Of a stretch of DNA of 64,000 bases, positions 1-7,862 are shown piece after piece; the stretch's first letter is position 1, and every line of letters begins with the position of its first letter. Where the stretch lies: positions 1 to 64,000 of the forward strand of contig CAMWON010000005.1 in assembly GCA_947175875.1 (NCBI GenBank). Reading direction: 5' to 3'. Source of the DNA: an uncultured Alphaproteobacteria bacterium (lineage in GTDB: Bacteria; Pseudomonadota; Alphaproteobacteria; Rs-D84). The position numbers were made by a program, and so were the translations under genes. The notes beneath the pieces were generated by a model. That model was not told the DNA's origin. It did no database searches and saw only the letters and a list, made by a program, of their open reading frames with translations.

Positions 1-2
1 GC

Positions 3-80
3 TTTGAGGATATCAACTGCACCGTCCGCGGCCAGGTTGTCGCCGGATACGGTGACGATTTCCAGGTCGGAATACAGTAA
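3..80 (+). CDS. C-terminal end of a gene cut by the window start
   Basis: An open frame enters from the left edge and ends at TAA (78-80), giving about 25 residues that end GDDFQVGIQ. It is followed directly by a strong terminator hairpin, as expected for the end of a real plus-strand gene. Too little remains to assign a family. The competing longer frame through this stretch runs across the terminator into the next gene and is unlikely to be coding. Confidence 0.4.
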   Translation, partial: FEDINCTVRGQVVAGYGDDFQVGIQ

Positions 81-90
81 AAACATAAGA

Positions 91-117
91 AAATCCCCCG
101 TTCGGGGGATTTTTTTA
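91..117. terminator. Bidirectional intrinsic terminator
   Basis: The hairpin AATCCCCCG-TT-CGGGGGATT has an A-run before it and a T-run after it, so it can end both the truncated plus-strand gene and the convergent minus-strand gene, whose stop codon lies inside the T-run. Confidence 0.85.
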
Positions 118-528
118 TCGTTGGCTGCATTGTGCCAAGGCGTTGCGTCGCATTGTGATTTGATATTGCAAATCTTTGCGTGTTGCATGGTTCAAATGCG
201 TGTGAAAATTATTGTCGTATCCGTTGTGGATGTACAGATATGTCGGGAACACGGTCACGACCGGACGATTTGTTTCCTTGTCCAGATATTCGATAATGGT
301 TGTTGCCATTTTTTCGCCAATTTGATTTTTTAACGGTTCAAAGTTCAGGCCCATATCAATGGCGCCGGGGTTTGGAAACTCTGTTGTGACATCCCATACG
401 CCGGTCTGTTTAATTTCTGTTCCATTCTTTTTTGCGACGACCAGTGGTGTGCTGTCGGATAATTCAAACATTCTGTAATTTACCAGATGTTTAAACTTAA
501 TAGAATATGTATTTTTCTTTTTGGCCAT
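115..528 (-). CDS. Hypothetical protein, 137 residues
   Basis: I do not recognise this protein. It is basic at the N-terminus (MAKKKNTYSIKFKH), has no signal peptide or membrane segment, and carries a mid-region with aromatic and histidine residues (PTYLYIHNGYDNNFHTHLNH). The ATG at 528 is preceded by AGAGGG and by a good promoter at 558-585, so it is probably a single-gene transcript ending in the bidirectional terminator. The small soluble character suggests a cytoplasmic role; no function can be given. Confidence 0.7.
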   Translation of the reverse strand: MAKKKNTYSIKFKHLVNYRMFELSDSTPLVVAKKNGTEIKQTGVWDVTTEFPNPGAIDMGLNFEPLKNQIGEKMATTIIEYLDKETNRPVVTVFPTYLYIHNGYDNNFHTHLNHATRKDLQYQITMRRNALAQCSQR

Positions 529-557
529 TTACTGAATCCCTCTTGTTTTACGTATAT

Positions 558-585
558 ATTATAGTACAAATATTTTATATGTCAA
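558..585 (-). promoter_or_regulatory. Sigma-70-type promoter for the 137-residue gene
   Basis: Reading the minus strand, TTGACA (580-585) is followed after 16 bases by TATAAT (558-563). Both boxes are consensus. The start codon lies about 30 bases downstream. Confidence 0.75.
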
Positions 586-607
586 TATATTTCGGCCGGA
601 TAATATT

Positions 608-632
608 AACGCCCCATACCGGGGCGTTTTTT
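608..632. terminator. Hairpin after parE
   Basis: AACGCCCC-ATACC-GGGGCGTT with a T-run on the plus-strand side lies just beyond the parE stop codon. On the minus strand the sequence after the hairpin is AT-rich rather than a pure U-run, so for parE it is a modest terminator. Confidence 0.6.
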
Positions 633-2610
633 AAACAAACAGGTCTTTTACAAATTGGGCATGTTCGGTTATGAACTTAAATCGGAATTCCGGTTTTTTA
701 CCCATTAACTCTGACACGATTGTGCGTGTTTTTTCCGTGTCCTCCAGTCCGTCGTCTGTACGTGGTGGCAATTCCACGCGAATTAAACGGCGTGTTTTAG
801 GCGACATTGTCGTTTCCTTTAACTGGTTGGGCATCATTTCGCCAAGACCTTTGAATCGAGAGATTTCGACTTTTTTGTTCTTGTATTTGCCGTTTTTTAA
901 TTCCTCCAACTGCTCGTCCGTATCGACATAAATCGATTCGGTTCCGTGTGTCAACTTATACAGTGGCGGGCATGACAGATACAGGTGGCCGCCGTATATC
1001 AGCTGTGGCATATGAGAATAGAAGAACGCCATCAGCAGGGATGCGATATGGCTGCCGTCAACGTCGGCATCGGTCATAACGATGATTTTTTCATAGCGCA
1101 ATTTGTTCTCGTCCCAGTTTTTGGCCGTGCCTGCGCCGATGATGTCGATTAACTCGTTAAGCTCTTTGTTGTTGCCAAAACGTTCGTCTGAATTGGAGAT
1201 AACGTTTAACACCTTGCCGCGCAGGGGCATGATGGCCTGGGTCGCGCGGTCGCGTGCCTGTTTTGCCGTACCGCCCGCCGATTCCCCCTCAACAATAAAC
1301 AGTTCGGTGCCTTCTATGCCGTGTTTGGAGCAGTCGGCCAGTTTCGCCGGCATGCGAATGCGCTTTGTCGGTGTTTTGCGTGCAACGTCTTTGACCTGTT
1401 TGGTTTTTATACGTGCGTTCGCCAAATTGATTACAAAGTCCAGTACCGCGTTTGCCGTTTTCGGATCGGACGCCAAAAATATTTCCCACGGGTCGCGCAG
1501 GGCGGCATCGGTATAGCGGGCAACCTCCGGATTGGATAATTTTTCTTTTGTCTGGCCCAAGAACTGCGGCGTTTTATAAAATACCGACACAATCGCCGCA
1601 ACGGAATCGAACACGTCGTCGCCGATGATGTTTGCGGCGGCCTTGTTGTTGACTTTTTCGCCGTATGCCTTTATCCCGCGGGTAATCGCCCCCTTGAACC
1701 CGGTTTCATGCGTGCCGCCGTCAATGGTTGCGATTGTGTTGCAGTATGATGCAAAGAACCCGTCGTCGGATGCAGCGCCGTTTTCATCTGTTAAAAATGT
1801 CAGCGCCCATTCAACGCGGCCGCTGCCATCTGGGAAATCGACACTGCCGCTGAAAATTTTCGGCAGAATGCGCGGCTTGTTGTCGGTCTTTTCGGCCAGG
1901 AAGTCGGCCAGACCGCCCGGATAGTAAAACGTGGTGTCGGCCGGGATGTTCATGTCCTCGGTCAATAATTCCGGATTGCAGTGCCAGTCGATTTTTACGC
2001 CACGTGACAGGAAAGCCTTGGCGCGGGCCATGCGATAAATTTTTATCGGCTTAAAGACGGCGTTTTCACCGAATATTTCATCGTCGATTGTAAAGCGTAT
2101 TTTTGTCCCGTGATTTTTTGTGGCGTCGCCGCGGGTCATCGGGCTGGTTGGTTTGCCGCGCGAAAAAGTCTGGCGCCATTCATAGCCGTCGCGCGATATT
2201 GTCACAATCATTTCCAACGACAGGGCGTTTACAACCGCGCTGCCCACGCCGTGCAGACCGCCGCTGGTCTTATATACATTATTATTGAATTTTCCGCCCG
2301 AGTGCAGGGTGGTTAAAATAACCTCCAACGCGGATTTGCCGGGATACTTTGGATGCTCGTCCACGGGAATGCCGCGTCCGTCGTCGGTGATTTCAATCGT
2401 TTTGGAATCGATTAGGTTTACAGAAATCTTTTTGGCAAAGCCGGCGACCGCCTCGTCAATCGAGTTGTCCATGATTTCAACCGGCAAATGGTGCCAAGCC
2501 TTTTCATCCGTGCCGCCGATATACATTCCGGGGCGCAGACGAACAGGCTCCAGCCCCTCTAATACCTGAATATCTGATGCGTCATATGTGTGTGTAGATG
2601 TTTCTGTCAT
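631..2610 (-). CDS. parE: DNA topoisomerase IV subunit B (ParE)
   Basis: This is the ATPase subunit of topoisomerase IV, which decatenates daughter chromosomes together with ParC. The 659 residues show the GHKL ATPase motifs EIMDNSIDEA (45-54), DDGRGIPV (76-83) and GGLHGVGS (117-124), then the TOPRIM metal site with EGESAGG (441-447) and DADVDG (514-519), and the conserved RFKGLGEM near the C-terminus. The length and the absence of the long GyrB insert favour ParE over GyrB. parC is not in the window, so the two subunits are not adjacent. The start is the ATG at 2610, with MTETSTHTYDASDIQVLEGL giving the usual short leader before the ATPase domain. Confidence 0.92.
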   Translation of the reverse strand: MTETSTHTYDASDIQVLEGLEPVRLRPGMYIGGTDEKAWHHLPVEIMDNSIDEAVAGFAKKISVNLIDSKTIEITDDGRGIPVDEHPKYPGKSALEVILTTLHSGGKFNNNVYKTSGGLHGVGSAVVNALSLEMIVTISRDGYEWRQTFSRGKPTSPMTRGDATKNHGTKIRFTIDDEIFGENAVFKPIKIYRMARAKAFLSRGVKIDWHCNPELLTEDMNIPADTTFYYPGGLADFLAEKTDNKPRILPKIFSGSVDFPDGSGRVEWALTFLTDENGAASDDGFFASYCNTIATIDGGTHETGFKGAITRGIKAYGEKVNNKAAANIIGDDVFDSVAAIVSVFYKTPQFLGQTKEKLSNPEVARYTDAALRDPWEIFLASDPKTANAVLDFVINLANARIKTKQVKDVARKTPTKRIRMPAKLADCSKHGIEGTELFIVEGESAGGTAKQARDRATQAIMPLRGKVLNVISNSDERFGNNKELNELIDIIGAGTAKNWDENKLRYEKIIVMTDADVDGSHIASLLMAFFYSHMPQLIYGGHLYLSCPPLYKLTHGTESIYVDTDEQLEELKNGKYKNKKVEISRFKGLGEMMPNQLKETTMSPKTRRLIRVELPPRTDDGLEDTEKTRTIVSELMGKKPEFRFKFITEHAQFVKDLFV

Positions 2611-2711
2611 AGCATATAATTATTAGAACATTATTCGATTTTGTGCAAGTCCAAAGAATATTTTCCGGTGCTTTTTGTATGCGGGTGGGAATAGAAACTT
2701 TATAAATTCTC

Positions 2712-2738
2712 TTGACAAAATATATTTTTTGGTATAAA
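2712..2738 (+). promoter_or_regulatory. Promoter for the HAD-like gene
   Basis: TTGACA (2712-2717) is followed by TATAAA (2733-2738) with a short 15-base spacer. A second TATAAT lies at 2749-2754 and could be used instead. The start codon is at 2774. Confidence 0.55.
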
Positions 2739-2773
2739 TTTTTATTCTTATAATAGAATAGCGAGGTTGTACT

Positions 2774-3370
2774 ATGAACAAGAAGTTGATTATTGATTTG
2801 AACGGGGTTGTGTTCGAACCCGTTGACCGGAACTTTTCTGAGGTTGCCCGTGCGGATTACGGCCGGGTAAAGGGCGTGGCATTGACACTGGCGTACAAAT
2901 ATGGTCTGGGGCGTCGTCTGATGGCGTCCGATATTGCCAGCGTATTGTATAAATGCGCGAAAAATCCCACGGTTCGTCCTGGCGCGATAGAGGCTTTGGA
3001 CGCATTGTCGCGCATGCCGGGTGTAACGATTGAATTTTGCGGCCAGATGGCGTTCCCGGCCCATGCCTATAAGTTGGAGCAGACATATCGCGCGATTGCG
3101 CCGTGCATGAATGCGGCCTCTCATTACGAGTTAATCAGCCCGTTCGCGTCAAAGCGCGGTTATCTGTGTTCATCGACTGCTGCGGATGAAAATGCGATGA
3201 ACTTTATTCTGGGGACGCGTGCACGTGATTTGGATTGGCCGGCGCGCTGGCGCATCTTTCCGGTATTGATAGAAGGCGCCGCGGCCGAAGCGAATATTCA
3301 TCGCCATTGCAGTCCGCGTGTATTCAGAAGTCTGCATGACTTTCAGGACTTTTTGTCGCGTCGTCGGTAA
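2774..3370 (+). CDS. HAD-like hydrolase domain protein
   Basis: The N-terminus IIDLNGVVF (residues 6-14) matches motif I of the haloacid dehalogenase fold (hydrophobic strand, nucleophilic Asp, then GVV). The second motif Asp is Asn here (DLN instead of DLD), which in this superfamily usually changes or weakens phosphatase chemistry. The remaining ~190 residues have no other motif I can name with confidence, although a lysine/arginine-rich region around 150-165 could hold motif III. It stands alone between divergent parE and dnaJ with its own promoter and terminator. The family assignment is likely; the substrate is unknown. Confidence 0.65.
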   Translation: MNKKLIIDLNGVVFEPVDRNFSEVARADYGRVKGVALTLAYKYGLGRRLMASDIASVLYKCAKNPTVRPGAIEALDALSRMPGVTIEFCGQMAFPAHAYKLEQTYRAIAPCMNAASHYELISPFASKRGYLCSSTAADENAMNFILGTRARDLDWPARWRIFPVLIEGAAAEANIHRHCSPRVFRSLHDFQDFLSRRR

Positions 3371-3397
3371 ATAATCCCATTTTTTCGGGTATGATTT

Positions 3398-3431
3398 CCC
3401 AGACCTGCATTTTTATGTCGGTCTGGGTTTT
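3398..3431 (+). terminator. Intrinsic terminator after the HAD-like gene
   Basis: CCCAGACC (3398-3405) pairs with GGTCTGGG (3420-3427) and is followed by TTTT. A TATAAT at 3451-3456 just downstream is a likely -10 box for dnaJ. Confidence 0.7.
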
Positions 3432-3494
3432 CATTGGGCTTGATTTTTAGTATAATGGACCTATATATTTTTGGAAAATAATACGGACGAAGAA

Positions 3495-4625
3495 ATGAAC
3501 AGCAATCCATATGAAGTTTTGGGTGTCGCGCGTGATGCGTCGGACGCCGATATTAAAAAAGCCTATCACAAGCTGGTTATGAAATACCATCCGGACCGTA
3601 ATCCGGGCGACAAATCGGCCGAGGATAAGTTTAAGGAAGTCAACAACGCCTTTGACATTTTAAAAGACCCGCAGAAGAGGGCGGCATACGACCGTTTTGG
3701 CAACGCCGCGTTCGCGGGTGGAAACGGCGCGTCGGCGGGTGCGGGCGGCAATCCGTTCGGCGGGGGCTTTAATTTCAACATGGGCGGCGGCGCCGGGATG
3801 GAGGATATCCTGCGCGAGGCGATGCGTGGTTTCGGATTCGGCGATTTTGGCGGTGGGGCGGGGGCGGCCCGTGGTGCGGCGGCCGACAGACGCGGGCGTG
3901 ATTTGCTGGACGAGGTGGTGATTGACCTAAAAGACGCATACTTTGGCAAAACGCACACCGTAAAATTTACCAGCAACGCCCAGTGTGAAAAGTGCCACGG
4001 ATACGGCACCGCCGACGGGAAACCGGCGCCGACATGTTCAAAGTGCGGCGGGTCGGGTTATGTCCGCGTGCAGCAGGGCTTTTTTGCGATGGAGGCGCCG
4101 TGTCCCGAATGCCACGGCACCGGGCACAAGATTGACAAGAAATGCGATGCGTGCGACGGCACGGGCGCAACGGCGAAATCCCGCACGCTGGAGGTAAAGA
4201 TTCCCGCGGGTATCGAAGACGGTGCGCGCCTGCGCTTGGCCGGCCAGGGCGAGGCCGGAACAAACGGCGGCCCCGCCGGTGACTTTTATCTGGACGTGCG
4301 TGTCCGCCCGGACAAGCGGTTTGAACGCGCCGGGGCCGATTTAATTATGCACATGGATATTCCGTTTACGACACTGGCCCTGGGGGGCGAGATTGACGTG
4401 GAAACAATCGATGACAAGACTCTGTCGGTAAAGGTGCCCGCCGGCACCCAGATTGGTGAACGTCTGCGCGTGCGCGGCCACGGAATGCCGGGTCGTCGCG
4501 CCGGCAGTTTTGGCGATATGTATATAGAGATTGGAATCAAGATTCCGACGCGGTTAACGGACAAGCAGAAAAAATTATTGGCCGAATTTGCGGAAACCAA
4601 ACCGGGTAAAAAAGGCTGGTTTTAA
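3495..4625 (+). CDS. dnaJ: Chaperone DnaJ (Hsp40)
   Basis: DnaJ is the cochaperone that delivers unfolded clients to DnaK and stimulates its ATPase. The 376 residues contain the J domain with HPD at 32-34, a Gly/Phe-rich linker (about 73-125), four zinc-binding repeats starting CEKC (164), CSKC (181), CPEC (203) and CDAC (217), and the C-terminal client-binding domain. I chose ATG 3495, which gives MNSNPYEVLG as in other DnaJ proteins, over an in-frame TTG at 3471. DnaK and GrpE genes are not adjacent, so dnaJ is a solitary gene here. Confidence 0.93.
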   Translation: MNSNPYEVLGVARDASDADIKKAYHKLVMKYHPDRNPGDKSAEDKFKEVNNAFDILKDPQKRAAYDRFGNAAFAGGNGASAGAGGNPFGGGFNFNMGGGAGMEDILREAMRGFGFGDFGGGAGAARGAAADRRGRDLLDEVVIDLKDAYFGKTHTVKFTSNAQCEKCHGYGTADGKPAPTCSKCGGSGYVRVQQGFFAMEAPCPECHGTGHKIDKKCDACDGTGATAKSRTLEVKIPAGIEDGARLRLAGQGEAGTNGGPAGDFYLDVRVRPDKRFERAGADLIMHMDIPFTTLALGGEIDVETIDDKTLSVKVPAGTQIGERLRVRGHGMPGRRAGSFGDMYIEIGIKIPTRLTDKQKKLLAEFAETKPGKKGWF

Positions 4626-4649
4626 TAAGGCATATGGCATTGATTAACA

Positions 4650-4735
4650 ACTGGATTGCTTCACTTCGTTCGCAATGACAATAAGTTTAGAACGACTGTC
4701 ATTGCGAGGGAGTAAAACGACCGTGGCAATCCAGT
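4650..4735. repeat. Palindromic intergenic repeat (REP/MITE-like)
   Basis: The outer arms ACTGGATTGC (4650-4659) and GCAATCCAGT (4726-4735) are perfect inverted repeats, and inner arms GCAATGACA (4672-4680) and TGTCATTGC (4697-4705) are also complementary. The wording resembles the widespread ATTGCGAG...GCAATCC intergenic palindromes known from many bacterial genomes. It lies between dnaJ and the first leader RNA and contains no gene. Confidence 0.75.
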
Positions 4736-4741
4736 AAATAT

Positions 4742-4769
4742 TTGCAAATCTTAACTTTTATGCTATAAT
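4742..4769 (+). promoter_or_regulatory. Promoter of leader RNA copy 1
   Basis: TTGCAA (4742-4747), 16-base spacer, then an extended -10 element TGCTATAAT (TATAAT at 4764-4769). It places the transcript start around 4776, immediately before the first hairpin of the leader. Confidence 0.7.
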
Positions 4770-4775
4770 TCACAG

Positions 4776-4928
4776 TGCATCGGGTGATTACCGATGTGAG
4801 GCTTCAAAACCTCTTACGAGCTTTAACTCCACAACCGGTTGGAGGGTTGCGAATATATTGAATAAGCAACGCTATTCTCGTAGTAGTTTTGAACCTCCAA
4901 CCGCCCTTCATCACGGCGGTGTTTTTTA
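4776..4928 (+). ncRNA. Structured leader RNA, copy 1 (class 1), with terminator
   Basis: Order of elements: hairpin H1 (CATCGG 4778 / CCGATG 4791), hairpin H2 (GAGG 4798 / CCTC 4810), strand A CTCCACAACC (4827-4836), strand B GGTTGGAGG (4837-4845), hairpin P2 (GTTGC/GCAAC with loop GAATATATTGAATAA), small hairpin P3 (CTA...TAG), strand C CCTCCAACC (4894-4902), and a terminator ACCGCC/GGCGGT (4900-4920) with a T-run. B can pair with C (antiterminator, overlapping the terminator arm) or with A. A is adjacent to B here, so this copy's A:B helix would be short (about 5 pairs). The gene starts 26 bases after the T-run. Confidence 0.8.
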
Positions 4929-4953
4929 TTTGCAAAAAACAACGGAGGATAAA

Positions 4954-5232
4954 ATGCAAATATATGTTGATGCAAAATGTTTTGGCAATGCAATGCGGCA
5001 TGGACGCAGCAATGCCGGAATAAAAAAACGCGATGTTGCGAAGATTTTTGGAATGACAGCGCATGATTATAATCGTATCGAAGCGGGACGCAAAATATGG
5101 CCGGGGAACTTGATGCTGCGGCTGATGACATTGGCGTTTTTGCAACTGCGCACGCGGCGTGTTAACGGTTCGTCTGGGATGAAAACATTACAGACCGACC
5201 CGGATGCGGCGATATTTGTTGATGCCGATTAA
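4954..5232 (+). CDS. Small XRE-like helix-turn-helix protein
   Basis: The 92-residue product starts at ATG 4954 after a strong ACGGAGGAT binding site. Residues about 24-60 (KKRDVAKIFGMTAHDYNRIE...) fit an XRE/Cro-type helix-turn-helix: a helix, the turn at FGMT, and a recognition helix ending RIEAG. No other domain is visible; the C-terminus is acidic. It is the only gene of the leader-RNA group that does not encode a secreted Cys-rich protein. It could be a regulator of the family, but that is inference; the DNA-binding assignment itself is moderately secure. Confidence 0.65.
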   Translation: MQIYVDAKCFGNAMRHGRSNAGIKKRDVAKIFGMTAHDYNRIEAGRKIWPGNLMLRLMTLAFLQLRTRRVNGSSGMKTLQTDPDAAIFVDAD

Positions 5233-5239
5233 AAAATAT

Positions 5240-5263
5240 CCGCCACTGAAAAGTGGCGGATTT
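5240..5263. terminator. Convergent terminator between the XRE-like gene and pgsA
   Basis: CCGCCACT (5240-5247) pairs with AGTGGCGG (5252-5259). The minus-strand side has a long U-run, so it fits pgsA best; the plus-strand U-run is short. Confidence 0.7.
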
Positions 5264-5283
5264 CATGCATATAGCGCGCTTTT

Positions 5284-5886
5284 TTACTTTTTGATTTGCT
5301 TTATCTTTTGCGCAAATGTCATTGTATATTGTGTCGCAGACCAAACGGATGCCAACAGTGACAGCCACAATCCGAATATGCCAATCTGGGATATTATGTT
5401 CATTGCAACCAGCGTGCCGCGTGTAATGCCGGCCGGCGATACGGTTGTCGTCATTGTAAACAGACCCAGGAACGCCGTAATCGTTATCATCTGAAGCGTG
5501 GTTTTAATCTTACCCATGGAAAAGCGCGCCTTTGGCACCGGCATTTCGATTTTCTGGGTGCCCAAAAATTCACGCAGGCCGCTGATGTACAGTTCGCGTG
5601 CAATCAAAATGATTACGGGTACAACGATGAACCAAACCGGCATCATAACGGTTAACATTATCAAAGTGTTTACCACCAGCAGCTTGTCGCCGATGTGGTC
5701 CATAACGCCGCCGATTTTGCTGCATACATTATATTTACGCGCCAGGTATCCGTCGAACCAGTCTGACACCGCGCCCAGAACGAACAGTATGAATGATGTC
5801 CAATACATCTGGAACATCAGGGTCGGGATAATCGCAAACGCCGCCGCAATGCGGAACGCCGATAAAAAGTTCACAAAAAATTTCAT
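5284..5886 (-). CDS. pgsA: CDP-diacylglycerol-glycerol-3-phosphate 3-phosphatidyltransferase
   Basis: PgsA makes phosphatidylglycerol phosphate, the committed step to phosphatidylglycerol and cardiolipin, in the inner membrane. The 200-residue protein carries the CDP-alcohol phosphotransferase signature DWFDGYLAR (42-50) followed by the two catalytic Asp residues at 63 and 67. The rest is hydrophobic, with about five or six membrane helices. The ATG at 5886 follows AAAGGAGAAAAAC. uvrC lies upstream on the same strand, 30 bases away, so the two genes are probably cotranscribed, as uvrC-pgsA are in many proteobacteria. Confidence 0.9.
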   Translation of the reverse strand: MKFFVNFLSAFRIAAAFAIIPTLMFQMYWTSFILFVLGAVSDWFDGYLARKYNVCSKIGGVMDHIGDKLLVVNTLIMLTVMMPVWFIVVPVIILIARELYISGLREFLGTQKIEMPVPKARFSMGKIKTTLQMITITAFLGLFTMTTTVSPAGITRGTLVAMNIISQIGIFGLWLSLLASVWSATQYTMTFAQKIKQIKK

Positions 5887-5916
5887 ATGTTTTTCTCCTT
5901 TATATGAATAAGCATA

Positions 5917-7341
5917 TTATACCACGTTGGAATGGAAATAGGCATATATTTTTTCGGCGGCACTTTTTCCCAGGCCGGGAACTTTTAACAGTGCCGGCAT
6001 GTCCGCATCGCCAACCGCGCGGGCCGAACCAAAGTGCAGCAGCAGCGCTTTTTTGCGCGCGGGGCCGATGCCCTCTATCTCGTCCAGAACGGATGCGGTT
6101 ACCGTTTTTGCGCGCACTGTGCGGTGATATGTGATTACGAATCTGTGCGCTTCGTCACGGACGGCGCGCAGCAGTAAAAACAGTTTGGAATCCTTTGGCA
6201 AATCATGGCACTCGGTCCCGTCCGGCATGATAAAGTGTTCGTCGCCGTCGCGAACCTCGCCCTTGGTGACGCCGAGAATCGGAATGTTCGGTGCGCGGCG
6301 GTGTGCAATGTTCCATTGGGCGCGTCCCCCGTCAACAATTATCAAATCCAGTTTCGGGCCGCGGGTGGTTGCGCGTTCCACAAATTCCGACATCATCGCG
6401 ATATCGTTTCCGGCGCGTGACATGTCATTCAGTTTAAAGTGTCTGTATGCTGATTTTATAAATCCGTCATGGCCGAATGCAATCATTGCGCCGACGGGAT
6501 GTTTTCCGAACAGGTGCGAGTTGTCAAACACGCCCGCGCATTCAATTTTTATACCCAGCCATTTTTCCAATTCCGCAACGGTATCTGCCCAGTCTAAATT
6601 CGCGCTATGTGCAGCTGGGCGCCGCATACCGCGATTTGATGTGTGTGTCAGCGCGGCGATTTTGTCGCGGCATGCGGCGGCCGATTCAAAGTCTAAATTC
6701 GCCGAATATTTTTGCATCTGTTCGGCCAGGTCTTTGACAATCGGTTCACTGTCCCCGGTAAGGATGCGGCGCGCCAAAGACACCCGCGCGGCATAGTCGT
6801 TTTGCGGGCGCACGCACGGCGCACTGCACCGGCCGATTTGATGCAGCAGGCAGGGCCGTGCGCGGTTGCGCATGTACGTGTCGTTGCAGGTGCGAATCTG
6901 GCAGACCTTTTGAATTGTCTTAATCGTTTCGTTCAATGCGGATACCGACGGATAGGGGCCGTATATGTCGCGCCGCTGGGATAATTTGCCGCGAAATTTC
7001 AACAGGCGTGGAAACTCGCCCGCCGCCAGGGCCAGCATGGGGTACATTTTCCCGTCGGTCAGCATTATGTTGTATTTCGGCTTTTGCGTTTTTATTAATT
7101 CCTGTTCCCGGACCAGGGCGTCCGATTCCGTCGGAACCGTTTCCCATTCCACGCGCGCGACCAGACTGCGCATGACCTGTTTGTGTGGTTCCAGTTTCGG
7201 TATGTCGATATATTGCTTTAAACGGTTTGACAGATTTTTCGCCTTGCCCACGTACAACAGGGTGCCGTCGGCATCGTACATCTTGTACACGCCGGGGGCG
7301 CCGGGACTGTTTTCTATCAAATCAGAAAATTGAATACTCAT
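5917..7341 (-). CDS. uvrC: Excinuclease ABC subunit C
   Basis: UvrC makes both incisions around a lesion in nucleotide excision repair. I place the start at ATG 7341 (MSIQFSDLIENSPGAPGVYK) rather than 36 bases upstream. The 474-residue protein has the GIY-YIG nuclease (GVYK 17, YVG 30), a Cys-bearing middle region, the UVR helical motif (around 195-230), the RNase H-like second nuclease domain (around 270-400; IIVDGGRAQ) and a C-terminal helix-hairpin-helix pair. It is shorter than the roughly 600 residues of well-known UvrC proteins, mostly through compact linkers; no domain is missing. Confidence 0.9.
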   Translation of the reverse strand: MSIQFSDLIENSPGAPGVYKMYDADGTLLYVGKAKNLSNRLKQYIDIPKLEPHKQVMRSLVARVEWETVPTESDALVREQELIKTQKPKYNIMLTDGKMYPMLALAAGEFPRLLKFRGKLSQRRDIYGPYPSVSALNETIKTIQKVCQIRTCNDTYMRNRARPCLLHQIGRCSAPCVRPQNDYAARVSLARRILTGDSEPIVKDLAEQMQKYSANLDFESAAACRDKIAALTHTSNRGMRRPAAHSANLDWADTVAELEKWLGIKIECAGVFDNSHLFGKHPVGAMIAFGHDGFIKSAYRHFKLNDMSRAGNDIAMMSEFVERATTRGPKLDLIIVDGGRAQWNIAHRRAPNIPILGVTKGEVRDGDEHFIMPDGTECHDLPKDSKLFLLLRAVRDEAHRFVITYHRTVRAKTVTASVLDEIEGIGPARKKALLLHFGSARAVGDADMPALLKVPGLGKSAAEKIYAYFHSNVV

Positions 7342-7358
7342 GCCGAATATGATATAAT
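7330..7358 (+). promoter_or_regulatory. Promoter of the pseudopilin gene, overlapping the uvrC start
   Basis: TTGAAT (7330-7335), 17-base spacer, TATAAT (7353-7358). The -35 box lies inside the first codons of divergent uvrC, so transcription of the two genes may interfere. Confidence 0.65.
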
Positions 7359-7392
7359 AACCAAAAACAAATAGCAAATAGGGGAATTAGAC

Positions 7393-7857
7393 ATGAGACA
7401 AGAATCCGGACGTTCCATGATAGAAATGTTGGGGGTGCTGGCGATTATGGGTGTGATTACGGTTGGTGCCATCGGCATGATTTCGACCGCAATGCGTACG
7501 CAAAAGCGCAGCTCTGTCAACGATGATGTGATACAGATTGTTACCGGCGTGCGCCAGCTGCTGGGCGAATTTGACGATTATTCGCATATTAACAACGCGA
7601 CAATTTTCGGTGCAATCGGCATGAACGCCAAGAATCCGTACGGCGGCACGTATGAGTTAAATGTGGACCCGTCAAATTCACGTCAGTTTATTGTATCAAT
7701 TAACGGTTTGTCTGAAGGCGATTGCAAGTATTTTGTTACCAAAGCCTGGTCCGATTCGATTGGATATCAGATGTCGGGCGGTACCCAGGGCGGGGCGGCA
7801 GGTAACTGTAATGATGTCAATGGCAGGAACACTGTTTACATAACATATGGCGAATAA
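7393..7857 (+). CDS. Type IV pilin-like protein (PilS/pseudopilin type)
   Basis: The N-terminus GRSMIEMLGVLAIMGVITVG is a type IV prepilin signature: Gly at the cleavage site, Glu at mature position 5 and a hydrophobic alpha helix. The 154-residue product has a mature domain with two cysteines (GDCKYF and GNCNDV) that could form the C-terminal disulfide loop of pilins. ATG 7393 follows AGGGGAATTAG. No pilus assembly genes (ATPase, platform, peptidase) are nearby, so it is an orphan subunit gene. It is followed closely by the pseudouridine synthase gene, possibly in one transcript. Confidence 0.75.
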   Translation: MRQESGRSMIEMLGVLAIMGVITVGAIGMISTAMRTQKRSSVNDDVIQIVTGVRQLLGEFDDYSHINNATIFGAIGMNAKNPYGGTYELNVDPSNSRQFIVSINGLSEGDCKYFVTKAWSDSIGYQMSGGTQGGAAGNCNDVNGRNTVYITYGE

Positions 7858-7862
7858 CGTAT

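Noticed and set aside
2790-3124. Minus-strand frames opposite the HAD-like gene
   Set aside because: They are low-complexity shadows without binding sites; the plus-strand gene has a promoter and a motif.
4776-4928. Integron attC site
   Set aside because: The GTTGGAGG strand does not fit the GTTRRRY core, and the element is transcribed and followed by a terminator and a binding site.
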